Made by a program: the position numbers and the translations under genes. Below, one piece after another: positions 1 to 9,178 of a stretch of DNA of 35,444 nt. The notes beneath the pieces were generated by a model. It did not search any database. It saw only the letters and a program-made list of their open reading frames with translations, and had not been told where the DNA came from. Each line of letters opens with the position of its first letter. Positions within the stretch are counted from its first letter, which is position 1. This DNA is from Acholeplasmataceae bacterium (GTDB lineage Bacteria; Bacillota; Negativicutes; Acidaminococcales; Acidaminococcaceae): contig JAAYIB010000013.1 in the NCBI GenBank assembly GCA_012744295.1, positions 1 to 35,444 of the forward strand, written 5' to 3'.

Positions 1-2
1 CG

Positions 3-449
3 GCGATTGCGGCGGAAATCGGTACGATGAAAGTCACGGAACAGATAGACGCGCTGCGCGTGATGGCTACGAATCCTACCTCTTATCTCGTTGTACCGCG
101 TATTCTGGCGGCGGTTCTGATGATGCCCGTACTGATTGTGTTCGCGAACGCTATCGGCAGCATCGGCGGCTGGCTTGTGGCAACGAATTATGCCAACATC
201 AGCAGCTTCACCTACACCAATTCGATCAAGGTCTTCATGGAACCCTTCGACATGGTCGGAGGCATGCTGAAAGGCTGTGTCTTTGGAGCGATCATAGCGA
301 TTGTAGGCTGCCATAAGGGGCTCTCGACAAGGCAGGGCGCCGAAGGCGTCGGCATTGCGACGACTGCCGCCGTGGTCCTGTCGATCATTCTGATTTTTAT
401 CAGCAATTATTTCCTGTCCATCATTCTTTTTGTCAGCGGAGGTATGTAA
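3..449 (+). CDS. mlaE: MlaE-type ABC transporter permease, partial (5' end outside window)
   Basis: Frame is open from the window edge (AIAAEIGTMKVTEQIDALRVMATNP...). The EIGTMKVTEQIDALRVM motif is typical of MlaE permeases. Followed directly by an MlaF-like ATPase. Confidence 0.93.
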   Translation, partial: AIAAEIGTMKVTEQIDALRVMATNPTSYLVVPRILAAVLMMPVLIVFANAIGSIGGWLVATNYANISSFTYTNSIKVFMEPFDMVGGMLKGCVFGAIIAIVGCHKGLSTRQGAEGVGIATTAAVVLSIILIFISNYFLSIILFVSGGM

Positions 450-1223
450 GTGCCTGAGAAAGTAATCGAATTCCGCAAGGTCAGCATGGCCTTCGGCGAA
501 AAAGAAATATTGCGGGAGGTTTCCTTTGATGTCAGAAAAGGCGAAACCCTTGCTTTTATCGGGCCGAGCGGCAGCGGCAAAAGCACCATTCTCCGCCTTC
601 TGGTGGGGCTGTTGGAACCGACGGGCGGCGAAATCCTGATTATGGGCGAGGATGTTGCCCGGTTTGACGAAGACCGCTGGAATGAAATAAGAAAAAAGAT
701 GGGCATGGTTTTCCAATACTCGGCCCTGTTTGACTTCATGAACGTCGGTGAAAATGTCGCCTTCGGACTGCGCCAGCATACGGAGCTGTCAGAGGAGGAG
801 ATTCAGGCAATTGTCGCCGCAAGGCTGGAACAGGTTGGCCTGCCGGGAGTGCAGTCGTCCTATCCGGCCGAGCTTTCCGGCGGGATGAAAAAGCGTGTCA
901 GCCTCGCACGGGCAACGGCGCTGCAGCCTGAAATAGTCTTATATGACGAACCGACAGCCGGCCTTGATCCGATCATGTCGGAAAACATCAACGAATTGAT
1001 TATCAAGACTCGGGAAACAATGGGTGTCACGTCGATTCTTGTCACTCATGACATGAACTCGGTTTTTGAAGTGGCCGACAGAATAGCGCTTCTGTACGAG
1101 GCGAGGATTCCGGCTATCGGCACGGTGGCGGAGATGCGTTTAAACACCCATCCCGTACTGCAGAAATTCATCAGCGGACAGAACTATCTTGAAGTGTGCA
1201 GAAGGGAGCTAACCAAAGGATGA
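450..1223 (+). CDS. mlaF: MlaF-type ABC transporter ATP-binding protein
   Basis: GTG start right after the mlaE stop. Walker A GPSGSGKST, signature LSGGMKKR, Walker B IVLYDEPTAGLDP. Confidence 0.93.
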   Translation: MPEKVIEFRKVSMAFGEKEILREVSFDVRKGETLAFIGPSGSGKSTILRLLVGLLEPTGGEILIMGEDVARFDEDRWNEIRKKMGMVFQYSALFDFMNVGENVAFGLRQHTELSEEEIQAIVAARLEQVGLPGVQSSYPAELSGGMKKRVSLARATALQPEIVLYDEPTAGLDPIMSENINELIIKTRETMGVTSILVTHDMNSVFEVADRIALLYEARIPAIGTVAEMRLNTHPVLQKFISGQNYLEVCRRELTKG

Positions 1224-2494
1224 AAGGAACGAGTGAAGTTAAAGTAGGAGCAGTGGCTCTCGGAGCACTGGCAATCTTTTTGGCCATCATCTCTTTCTTG
1301 GGAACTTTTTCCTTTGCGGGCGGCGGCTACGGAATGTCTGTTATCTATGACCAGGTCGGAGGTCTGAAGGAAGGACACGTTGTCCGTTATGCCGGTGTGG
1401 ACGTTGGCACGGTCAGAGCGGTTAACGTAGAGGGCAACAAGGTCGAGGCCTCACTGAAAATCAGGGAAGGAATCAGGATACCGCAAGGTTCGCAGTTTTC
1501 CATCGGTGCTGACGGCATGCTGGGCGAGAAATTTGTTGCAATATCGCCGCCTTCGGTCCTCACGGGCAGCTATATCGGCGTCGGTGAAAAAGTCAAAGGC
1601 TCTCAGGGCGCAGGCCTTGATGAGTTTATGGCCGCATCCGGCAAGGTTCTGGAAAAGCTTGAAGGCATTGCGGATGCCTTGAACAACGTGCTTGGTGACA
1701 AAGAGGTGCAGCAATCGATGCGTGACGGTTTTATGAACGCCCGCGACATCAGCGCCAATCTGAATACCTTCAGCCGGGTCATGGCGGAGGTCGCAGCCGA
1801 CAATCAGAAGGAAATCTCCGTGATGATCGTGCAGCTTAGCCGGATGGCGGAACGGATGAACAATGTCGCGACTCACCTTGACAGTATCTTAGCCGGTGCC
1901 GACAATGACGGACAGACGGGAAGGGATCTTGCGGCCATGTCGCAAAACCTGGCCAGGGCAAGCGAACGTGTGGAAAAAATGACGGCGACCCTTGAAAAGG
2001 TTGTCACCGACCCCAAGACGGAGTCGGATCTGCGCGCGACCATCAAAAACGCCAAGGAAACAAGTGAAAAAGCAAACAAGGTGCTGACGACGCTTGAAAG
2101 CTCGCGTTTTCAGGCAGAGGCCCTTTACAGCGACAAGCGAGGCGACTGGCTGCACAATATGGGCGTGACGCTGCGCCCTTCCGGCAACGGCTTCGTTTAT
2201 CTCGGAGCGGATGACATTGGCGACGGCAGCAAGCTAAATTTGCAGTTCGGGCGCGACGTGGATGATTTCGCCTTCAGGCTGGGCTCGATGCGAGGCAAGT
2301 TCGGTGTTGGAGTTGACTACAGGCTCAGCAGTTCCTTCAAGGTTTACACCGATGTTTATGACTTTGACGAAACAAAGGTCAAGGTGGGCGGAGAATATAT
2401 GTTCAATCCCAAAATTTCGCTCGTCGGAGAAAGCCTCGATGTAACGGGGCACGGTTCGGAAAATGCCTACGTCGGCGTCCGTACCTACTTCTGA
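1220..2494 (+). CDS. mlaD: MCE-domain (MlaD-like) protein with long helical linker and probable C-terminal outer-membrane beta-barrel
   Basis: The likely ATG at 1220 overlaps the mlaF stop (track ORF begins at 1196). N-terminal TM plus MCE motif (VIYDQVGGLKEGHVVRYAGVDVGTV), then coiled coil, then alternating beta-strand segment ending AYVGVRTYF. Confidence 0.88.
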   Translation: MKGTSEVKVGAVALGALAIFLAIISFLGTFSFAGGGYGMSVIYDQVGGLKEGHVVRYAGVDVGTVRAVNVEGNKVEASLKIREGIRIPQGSQFSIGADGMLGEKFVAISPPSVLTGSYIGVGEKVKGSQGAGLDEFMAASGKVLEKLEGIADALNNVLGDKEVQQSMRDGFMNARDISANLNTFSRVMAEVAADNQKEISVMIVQLSRMAERMNNVATHLDSILAGADNDGQTGRDLAAMSQNLARASERVEKMTATLEKVVTDPKTESDLRATIKNAKETSEKANKVLTTLESSRFQAEALYSDKRGDWLHNMGVTLRPSGNGFVYLGADDIGDGSKLNLQFGRDVDDFAFRLGSMRGKFGVGVDYRLSSSFKVYTDVYDFDETKVKVGGEYMFNPKISLVGESLDVTGHGSENAYVGVRTYF

Positions 2495-2499
2495 AAGGC

Positions 2500-2528
2500 T
2501 TGACATTCCCTGGGGGAATTTATATAAT
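2500..2528 (+). promoter_or_regulatory. Consensus sigma-70/sigma-A promoter for tolC
   Basis: TTGACA (2500-2505), 17-nt spacer, TATAAT (2523-2528), starting just after the mlaD stop codon. Confidence 0.85.
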
Positions 2529-2573
2529 TTATTAGTATTGACCAGCCAGTCAGTTCGTATGGGAGGAAGAAAA

Positions 2574-3878
2574 ATGCTTAAATACAGGAAAAGCAGACAA
2601 ATATTGCTGACAGCCGCAGTGCTGGGCCTGATGTCGGCGCAAACGGCTTTCGCCGCAGTGGAAATTTCCCTGGACAAGGCCATCGAGATGGCTCTCAGGA
2701 CCAATCCCACCGTGAAGATTTCCGAAGCGACAAGTCAGTCGGCCGCAGCCAAAAAGGATGAGGCCAAGGCTTCGCGTTGGTTCAGCATTGATTTCGCGCA
2801 CAGGTCGGGACGCGGAGGTTATTACGACGCGATTGTCGGCTCAGGTCAGTCCGGGCCTGAAAACAATCATTCCAATTCGTTTTCCGCAGCGCTTCCGATT
2901 TACACCGGCGGCAGGCTGAGCGGAACCATCGAGCAGGCCGTTCAGAATTACAGGTCAAGCGAATACGGCGTGGACGAAGCTTACCAGGCGGTCAAGCTGA
3001 CGGCAACGAGCAGCTATTACAACGTATTGGAGGCAACGGACAGCCTGCAGCTGAGCCGGGATTCCGTCGAGCGGCTGACCGCCCATCTGAAGAATGTGCA
3101 GGCGCAGTATGATGTCGGAGTCGTCGCAAAGGTCGATGTTTTGCGCAGCGAGGTCGAGCTGGCTGATGCCGAGCAGAATCTGATCAAGGCACAGAATGCG
3201 TATGATCTGGCGGTAGCGAATCTCAACAACGTGATCGGGCTCCCGCTCGATACCGAACTCATTGTCAGCGAAAGGCTTGGCTACTATGAGTATGCCAATA
3301 CCTTGGAAAACTGCATTAATTTCGCTCTTGTCAACAGGCCCGAGCTGTTCCAGGCAGAGGCAGGCGTGGAAGCCGCCCGTGCCGGCGTCAAGGTCGCAAG
3401 GTCGGGCTTTATGCCGCAGGTGGCTGCCAGTGCGACCAATTCCTGGACCGCGCATTCCTGGCCCGGCGATGAAAATGAGAACTGGGGCGTCGGCCTGAAT
3501 GTCAGCCTGAACGTTTTTGACTCGGGCGTAACTGCGGCCAAAGTCAGGTCAGCGGATGCCAACCTTGTGAAGGCCGAAGAAACCTACCGCCAGACGCGGG
3601 ATGCCGTACAGTTAGACGTTCGCAGCAGTTATCTGAACCTGCGCGAGGCTGAAAAACGTATCGGTACGGCTAAGGTCGCGGTGGACAAGGCTGAGGAAGA
3701 CTACCACATCGCGCAGGTGCGCTATCAGGCAGGCGTCGGCACGAACCTTGACGTTATGGACGCGCAGGTGGCACTGACTGCGGCCAAGAACAATTACATC
3801 CAGGCTCTGTATGACTACAACACATCCGGCGCGGAACTGGAAAAGGCAATGGGCGTGCCCGTCCGCGAAAAACCTTGA
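2574..3878 (+). CDS. tolC: TolC-family outer membrane efflux protein
   Basis: ATG at 2574 preceded by GGGAGGAAG (track ORF begins upstream at 2463). Signal peptide, then repeated TolC-type helical motifs (SLDKAIEMALRTNPTVK, DVLRSEVELADAEQNLIKAQNAY, NLDVMDAQVALTAAKNNYIQALYDYN). Confidence 0.92.
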   Translation: MLKYRKSRQILLTAAVLGLMSAQTAFAAVEISLDKAIEMALRTNPTVKISEATSQSAAAKKDEAKASRWFSIDFAHRSGRGGYYDAIVGSGQSGPENNHSNSFSAALPIYTGGRLSGTIEQAVQNYRSSEYGVDEAYQAVKLTATSSYYNVLEATDSLQLSRDSVERLTAHLKNVQAQYDVGVVAKVDVLRSEVELADAEQNLIKAQNAYDLAVANLNNVIGLPLDTELIVSERLGYYEYANTLENCINFALVNRPELFQAEAGVEAARAGVKVARSGFMPQVAASATNSWTAHSWPGDENENWGVGLNVSLNVFDSGVTAAKVRSADANLVKAEETYRQTRDAVQLDVRSSYLNLREAEKRIGTAKVAVDKAEEDYHIAQVRYQAGVGTNLDVMDAQVALTAAKNNYIQALYDYNTSGAELEKAMGVPVREKP

Positions 3879-3886
3879 TTTGGAGA

Positions 3887-3922
3887 AAACCTGCTATGAA
3901 GAAAACCGTAGCAGGTTTTTTT
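3887..3922 (+). terminator. Rho-independent terminator after tolC
   Basis: AAACCTGCTA (3887-3896) pairs with TAGCAGGTTT (3909-3918), followed by a T run. Confidence 0.85.
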
Positions 3923-4030
3923 GTGAATTTTTTGTGTAAGATCGCCTTTGGGCAGGTAAGAGGGACCGGACGTCGAATAAGTATAAAGTTGGTTTTATGT
4001 TGATTACGGCAGATTGTGGGGGCAAAATTC

Positions 4031-7000
4031 ATGTCCAAAGCAAAAACTGTTGTCCTGATCGCGGCAGTGTTCCTTATAGCCGCTTATTTTGCGGTTTTGC
4101 GGCTTTTTGTGCCCGGATTGCTGCAGCGGATGACGCCTGTTATAAAGACTGCGGCAAATCAATACGTGAACGGCGAAGTCAGGATAGGCACGTTTGACTT
4201 GTCCTACGATTTAAACCTGCGGGCATCGCAGGTCGAGGTTTTTGACAAGAGGGGCAGAAGCATAGCACGGATACCGGAAATGAACCTCACCTTCAGCCTG
4301 CTGCGCGGACTTTTCTCGGCAAACCCCGTCAAGGCGGTCGACCGGGTGGAATTGGTGCGCCCCGTATTGTATCTGCGCATGGACGAAAAAGAAAACTGGA
4401 ACGTTAAGAATGTTCTTAAACCCACGGAAACTGAGAAGTCTGACTTTATCGGAGAGGTCAAAATCCGGGAAGGGCGCAGCGAAATCGACACGCCCTACGG
4501 CAGCTGGATTTTCGGTGTTGACGGAACGATTGGCGCAGAGTCCAATCCCGACTATGCACTTGATCTCGTGCTTGCCTACGGCGGTCAAGCTTTAAAGGTA
4601 GCCGGAAGCGTCGACGCAAAAGCGAAGGGGCAGCTTTTCCTCAAAACGGAGAACTTTGATATCAACCCTTTCGGCGGCCTTGCATCGCGCTATCTTGGTA
4701 TTGACGAGCTTAAGGGCGCAGTGCGCGGTCTCAATCTGCGCTGGTCCGGCAGCGGCACGGACATTGCCCTCGAAGGCGGCGGGCTTTTGGATGGGGTAGG
4801 CGCCAAGGCGACCCTGCAGGGACAAAGCTTTGACCTTCTCTTAAACGGCAAGGTTGCTTTTGAACGGCAAACCGTAGCGGCAGACAAGCTCGAAGTTTTG
4901 GTCAACGGAGAGAAGGTTGTTTTAAACGGCGGGGTTGATTTGTCACATGTTTCGGAACCAACCGCCAGAGACCTTGCAGCTGAATTTTTCGCCGTCGACC
5001 TGCAGAAGGTCTGGGCGCCGTCGATTGCTGCCGGCAAGGTTAGCGGCTCGCTGCTCGTGAACGGAACGAGGGGAAGACCCTCCCTGGCAGGCGTGCTCAC
5101 TTCTGACGTGATAACCTTTGGTGGCAGGGCACTGCGCAATGTGCGGATGCCTGTTTCCGCACAGGATGATGTCCTGACTTTGGCAGGCGCTGAGATTTCT
5201 TACGGCGGCGGTAATGTTTTTGCCTTTGCCGAGTATTGCATCAAGAGCGGCGACTTGTCTGCCGCCATAACCGCGGACAGCGTAAATATGGCCGAGGCCA
5301 TGAGCCTTGAAGGCCAGCAAGCCGTCTTAAACGGCGACTTTGCCGTTAAGGGCGTCCTGAAAAAAGAAGTCGGCCGGCTGGAAGCTTTCGGCAAAATGGC
5401 TTCCTTGCGATGGAATGACGATGTTTTTCACAATTTCAGAATAGACGTTGAATATGACGATAAGTCCATCATGCTTAACAATCTTTCAGGTTACGCCGGG
5501 CAAGAGGGCTCGCTTGCGGCGCGCGCCAGCCTAAAAAAGGACGGAACCGTCAGCGGCTTCCTGCGCTTTGCGGACTTTCCGCTGAGACCGTTTCTGACTT
5601 TAGCCGGACAGACGGGCTATGGAAGGTTTTCAGGGGACTTTGTGCTCGGCGGAACGGCTGCTGCGCCTGAAGTCGGAGGAGAAATCAGCCTTGCCGGCGC
5701 CGAGGTCATGGGGCAGCGTCTGACAAGCGCGCGCGGAGGGATTGCCTGGAAGCAGGGCCGCCTTGCTATAAACTCGCTCGCCATCAGGCTGCCTACGGGA
5801 GAACATCTGCTTAACGGCTGGCTTGAGCCGGCAGGAAACGAAACCTTTGCGAACCTGAGGGTCGACACGAAAGGCATCAGGCTTGAACCGCTGATTGCGG
5901 CTCTGGCTCCGGACTTCAGTCTGACCGGCAACCTCGACAACCGCCTCGTATTGAAGGGCAGCTTAAGCAATCCTGAAATCGAAGGCAGCCTGTATTTCTA
6001 TGAAGGCAGCTTCAACAAGTATCTGATTGACGACGCGGCCGGCGATTACAGCTACAAGGACGGCAATCTCCGTCTCGGCAGCTTTTTGATTCATGCGCTG
6101 CAGACGGAGCTGAAGCTGAGCGGCACCGCAAGCCGCAGCAAGGAGCTTGACTTCCTGCTGGAGGCCAGAAAAGTCGATCTCAGGAAAATGACTTTCCCCA
6201 ACAACGTGACGGTTGCAGGCTTAGTTGACTTTTCAGGCTCGCTCGGCGGGACTTTTGCAGCGCCCGTATTCCATGGGGAGTTAGGTTCGCAAAGCATTGT
6301 CATCAACGGCCAGGAATTTATCGAAATCGGGGGCACCCTTGAAAGCACGGGCGGCCGCGTCAACAAGCTGAGGGCGAGCGCGCGGCAAGGAGAAGGAACC
6401 TTCAAGACAGATCTTTTTCTGGATTTTGACAAGGCGCTTTTCCAAGGCGATATAGAAGTTGCAGGCGGCGATTTGAAGTCGCTGCTAACGCTTGCCAGGC
6501 AGGATTACGACATCGTGGGCGCCCTTGACGGACGCATCGTCGTCAATGAAGGCGGCAAGGGCAGCGGCGTCAATATCGCCGGCTCGATCCGCGGGCTCGG
6601 GGTGCGCGGCATACGTTACAAATCGGCGGAATTCGGAGTCTTTATTCATAAAGATGTCCTGGAGATAAGGAAAATGAGGGCCGAAGAGGAGCAACAGGGT
6701 TTTATTGCTGCCCAGGGGACGATAGATTTCAGGGGACGCGGGCTGAACCTTGAGCTTTTTGCCAGTGAAGTCAGCGCGGGCCTGTTGACATCCTTTTTGA
6801 AGAAGCCCGTTGCTTTGGGCGGCAGGATGAATATCGCCGCGCAAGTCGGCGGTACAATCGACAACCCTGAAGCCAATGCTTCCCTCGCCATCAGCGGGGG
6901 TGAACTGGCAGGGGCCACGTTTGACAATCTTTACGGCATGTTTAATCTGAGGGAGGACTTCTATCAGATAGAACAGCTTTTCATTCAGAAGGATATTTAC

Positions 7001-8365
7001 AAGGCAAGCGCCTACGGTTCTTTGCCGCATGACCTCTTCCGGGCCAAGGGCGACCGCAGGAATCCGGAGGCGCAGATGTCGATTCAATTACGCCTGGACA
7101 ACGCCAACCTTGCCATATTGCCCTCGCTGACAAAGAACGTCGAATGGGGCCAGGGGGAAACGAGCGGTGCCATCATGATGACAGGAACTTTGGAGGAACC
7201 TCTGGCAAACGGCAGTCTGTTTATCAATGACGGAACCGTGAAAATCAGGCATATTGACACACTGGTTGAAAATCTGCGCCTCGCGGTAGATTTTGAAGGA
7301 AGGTCTGTACGCCTGCGCGACTTAACGGCCAAACTGGGACCGGCGGGTCGCCTGGCGGCCAGCGGCACGTTCGCGCTGCGTGATGACGCACGCGAACCGT
7401 ACCGGCTTGACATATCAGCCAGCGAAGTTGAAATCGCCTCGGCAATATTCCGCGGCATCATCAACGGCAAGGCGGTTGTCGAGCAAAAAAAAGACAGGCC
7501 TCACGTAACAGGCAGCGTCAGGCTTGACAAGGTGCTTATAAATATGCCGACGGTGCCCGAGCTTGCCGAGGGTGAAACCAATGTCGGACTTGACGTCAAG
7601 CTCGAGCTGGGGCCGGAAATACATTTGTACAACAAATATCTGTATGACCTGTGGCTGGCCGGAGGATTGCACATCACCGGCAGTACGCGTTATACTAATG
7701 TGGACGGATCGGTGGCCGCCACGAGGGGAACGGTGAGTTATCTGCGCACGCCCTTCAGGATCCGCCGCGCAACGGCGGGCTTCCCGACACCGGGTTCGGT
7801 GCTGCCGACGATAAATCTTGATTCCTACACCAAATTCGGGCGTTATGACGTTACGATGAAAATCGAGGGGCCGCTTGACCAAATGGAGCTCAAGCTTTCC
7901 TCTGACCCGCCGCTCAGCCAGCAGGAGCTTTTCCGCATGCTGACTCTGAAAAGTTACAGCGGCGGAACAGGCTCAGGCAGCAACGGGCTGGAAAGGGAAG
8001 ACTTGCAGGCACTGTTGGACGTCGGTCTCGAGATGACCTTCCTCCGCGACGTGGAAACAATGTTCAAGGAAGAACTTAATCTGGACGAGTTCCGCGTCTA
8101 CAGCGGCAATACCGCGTCGGGCATCGGTTTTGAGGTCAACGCGAAGGATTCGAGTGAATTTACAAGGGACGAAAAAGAGCAGTACAACATCCTTGTGAGC
8201 AAGTACGTTCGGGACAACGTCCGCGTAGGTTTCGCGAGCAGCGTCGACGGCCAATATCACAATATGTTCACGCAGTACGAAGTAAACAAGAACGTTACGA
8301 TAAATTTCTCGCTTGACGAGGACCGGGAGAAATGGTTCGGCGTCGAATACCGCGTCTCGTTCTGA
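4031..8365 (+). CDS. tamB: TamB-like translocation/assembly module protein (DUF490, AsmA-like)
   Basis: About 1444 aa, N-terminal TM, long repetitive beta-rich body, and a C-terminal TamB domain (GSVAATRGTVSYLRTPFRI...LSSDPPLSQQELFRMLTL...GVEYRVSF). ATG 4031 is preferred over GTG 4016. Confidence 0.9.
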   Translation: MSKAKTVVLIAAVFLIAAYFAVLRLFVPGLLQRMTPVIKTAANQYVNGEVRIGTFDLSYDLNLRASQVEVFDKRGRSIARIPEMNLTFSLLRGLFSANPVKAVDRVELVRPVLYLRMDEKENWNVKNVLKPTETEKSDFIGEVKIREGRSEIDTPYGSWIFGVDGTIGAESNPDYALDLVLAYGGQALKVAGSVDAKAKGQLFLKTENFDINPFGGLASRYLGIDELKGAVRGLNLRWSGSGTDIALEGGGLLDGVGAKATLQGQSFDLLLNGKVAFERQTVAADKLEVLVNGEKVVLNGGVDLSHVSEPTARDLAAEFFAVDLQKVWAPSIAAGKVSGSLLVNGTRGRPSLAGVLTSDVITFGGRALRNVRMPVSAQDDVLTLAGAEISYGGGNVFAFAEYCIKSGDLSAAITADSVNMAEAMSLEGQQAVLNGDFAVKGVLKKEVGRLEAFGKMASLRWNDDVFHNFRIDVEYDDKSIMLNNLSGYAGQEGSLAARASLKKDGTVSGFLRFADFPLRPFLTLAGQTGYGRFSGDFVLGGTAAAPEVGGEISLAGAEVMGQRLTSARGGIAWKQGRLAINSLAIRLPTGEHLLNGWLEPAGNETFANLRVDTKGIRLEPLIAALAPDFSLTGNLDNRLVLKGSLSNPEIEGSLYFYEGSFNKYLIDDAAGDYSYKDGNLRLGSFLIHALQTELKLSGTASRSKELDFLLEARKVDLRKMTFPNNVTVAGLVDFSGSLGGTFAAPVFHGELGSQSIVINGQEFIEIGGTLESTGGRVNKLRASARQGEGTFKTDLFLDFDKALFQGDIEVAGGDLKSLLTLARQDYDIVGALDGRIVVNEGGKGSGVNIAGSIRGLGVRGIRYKSAEFGVFIHKDVLEIRKMRAEEEQQGFIAAQGTIDFRGRGLNLELFASEVSAGLLTSFLKKPVALGGRMNIAAQVGGTIDNPEANASLAISGGELAGATFDNLYGMFNLREDFYQIEQLFIQKDIYKASAYGSLPHDLFRAKGDRRNPEAQMSIQLRLDNANLAILPSLTKNVEWGQGETSGAIMMTGTLEEPLANGSLFINDGTVKIRHIDTLVENLRLAVDFEGRSVRLRDLTAKLGPAGRLAASGTFALRDDAREPYRLDISASEVEIASAIFRGIINGKAVVEQKKDRPHVTGSVRLDKVLINMPTVPELAEGETNVGLDVKLELGPEIHLYNKYLYDLWLAGGLHITGSTRYTNVDGSVAATRGTVSYLRTPFRIRRATAGFPTPGSVLPTINLDSYTKFGRYDVTMKIEGPLDQMELKLSSDPPLSQQELFRMLTLKSYSGGTGSGSNGLEREDLQALLDVGLEMTFLRDVETMFKEELNLDEFRVYSGNTASGIGFEVNAKDSSEFTRDEKEQYNILVSKYVRDNVRVGFASSVDGQYHNMFTQYEVNKNVTINFSLDEDREKWFGVEYRVSF

Positions 8366-8381
8366 CAGATAAAGGAGCACT

Positions 8382-9023
8382 ATGTTAAACGCATATTTGG
8401 AAGAGCTCAAAAGAATAAAGCTGCTTTCTCGCGAAGAGGAACTCCGACTGTGGCAGGAAAGCAGGGCAGGCAATCCCGAGGCACACCACCGTCTGGTCAG
8501 CTCGTACCAGCCGCTTGTTTTCAAGATTGCCGCCGGCTTTCGCCTGCCCGAAAGCCAGCTTAGGGAGCTTATTCAGGAGGGGACCGTCGGCCTGCTTGAA
8601 GCCGCGGAACGCTTTGACCACACAAAGGGCATAGCGTTCAGCTTGTTTGCCGTACACAGAATCAGAGGCAGGATGCTTGATTACCTGAAGCGGGAAAACC
8701 TTGTCCGAACACTGTCCCTGGACAGCGAAACTGCCGAAGGCAGCGGCATTTCCTGGGCCGAATGCCTTGTCTCGGGCGCGGTTTCTCCTGATGAAAGCGT
8801 TGAGCGTGACTTCCTTTTTCGCAGGGTGCATGAAGCAATGGAGCGCCTTACCGCCAATGAGCAAAAAGTCCTGACAGGTATTTACCTCGATGAGAGAACG
8901 GCCGGCGAGCTTGCCGCCGACATCATGGTTACGCCGGGCCATGTTTACCGGCTGCAGAAAAAGGCGGTCAGAAAAGTGCGGGGCATGCTTTCCAGGTTGA
9001 TGGCCGACTTGAAAAAGAGCTAA
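8382..9023 (+). CDS. Sigma-70 family RNA polymerase sigma factor
   Basis: Region 2-like LVSSYQPLVFKIAAGF...LIQEGTVGLLEAAERFDHTKGIAFSLFAVHRIRGRMLDYL, plus a C-terminal region 4-like HTH (RLTANEQKVLTGIYLDERTAGELAADIMVTPGHVYRLQKKAVRKVR). Confidence 0.87.
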   Translation: MLNAYLEELKRIKLLSREEELRLWQESRAGNPEAHHRLVSSYQPLVFKIAAGFRLPESQLRELIQEGTVGLLEAAERFDHTKGIAFSLFAVHRIRGRMLDYLKRENLVRTLSLDSETAEGSGISWAECLVSGAVSPDESVERDFLFRRVHEAMERLTANEQKVLTGIYLDERTAGELAADIMVTPGHVYRLQKKAVRKVRGMLSRLMADLKKS

Positions 9024-9178
9024 TAAAAGAAAAACGGCTGATATGGGCAGATAAACTGCCGAAAAAATAGAAAAATATGAGAAAACGCTGAAAAACGACC
9101 TAATTCCCCCGATGAATATACCGGCAAATTACTGATTATATATTTGTATAACAGCCGTCCGGGGAAGGAGAAAGTGCA

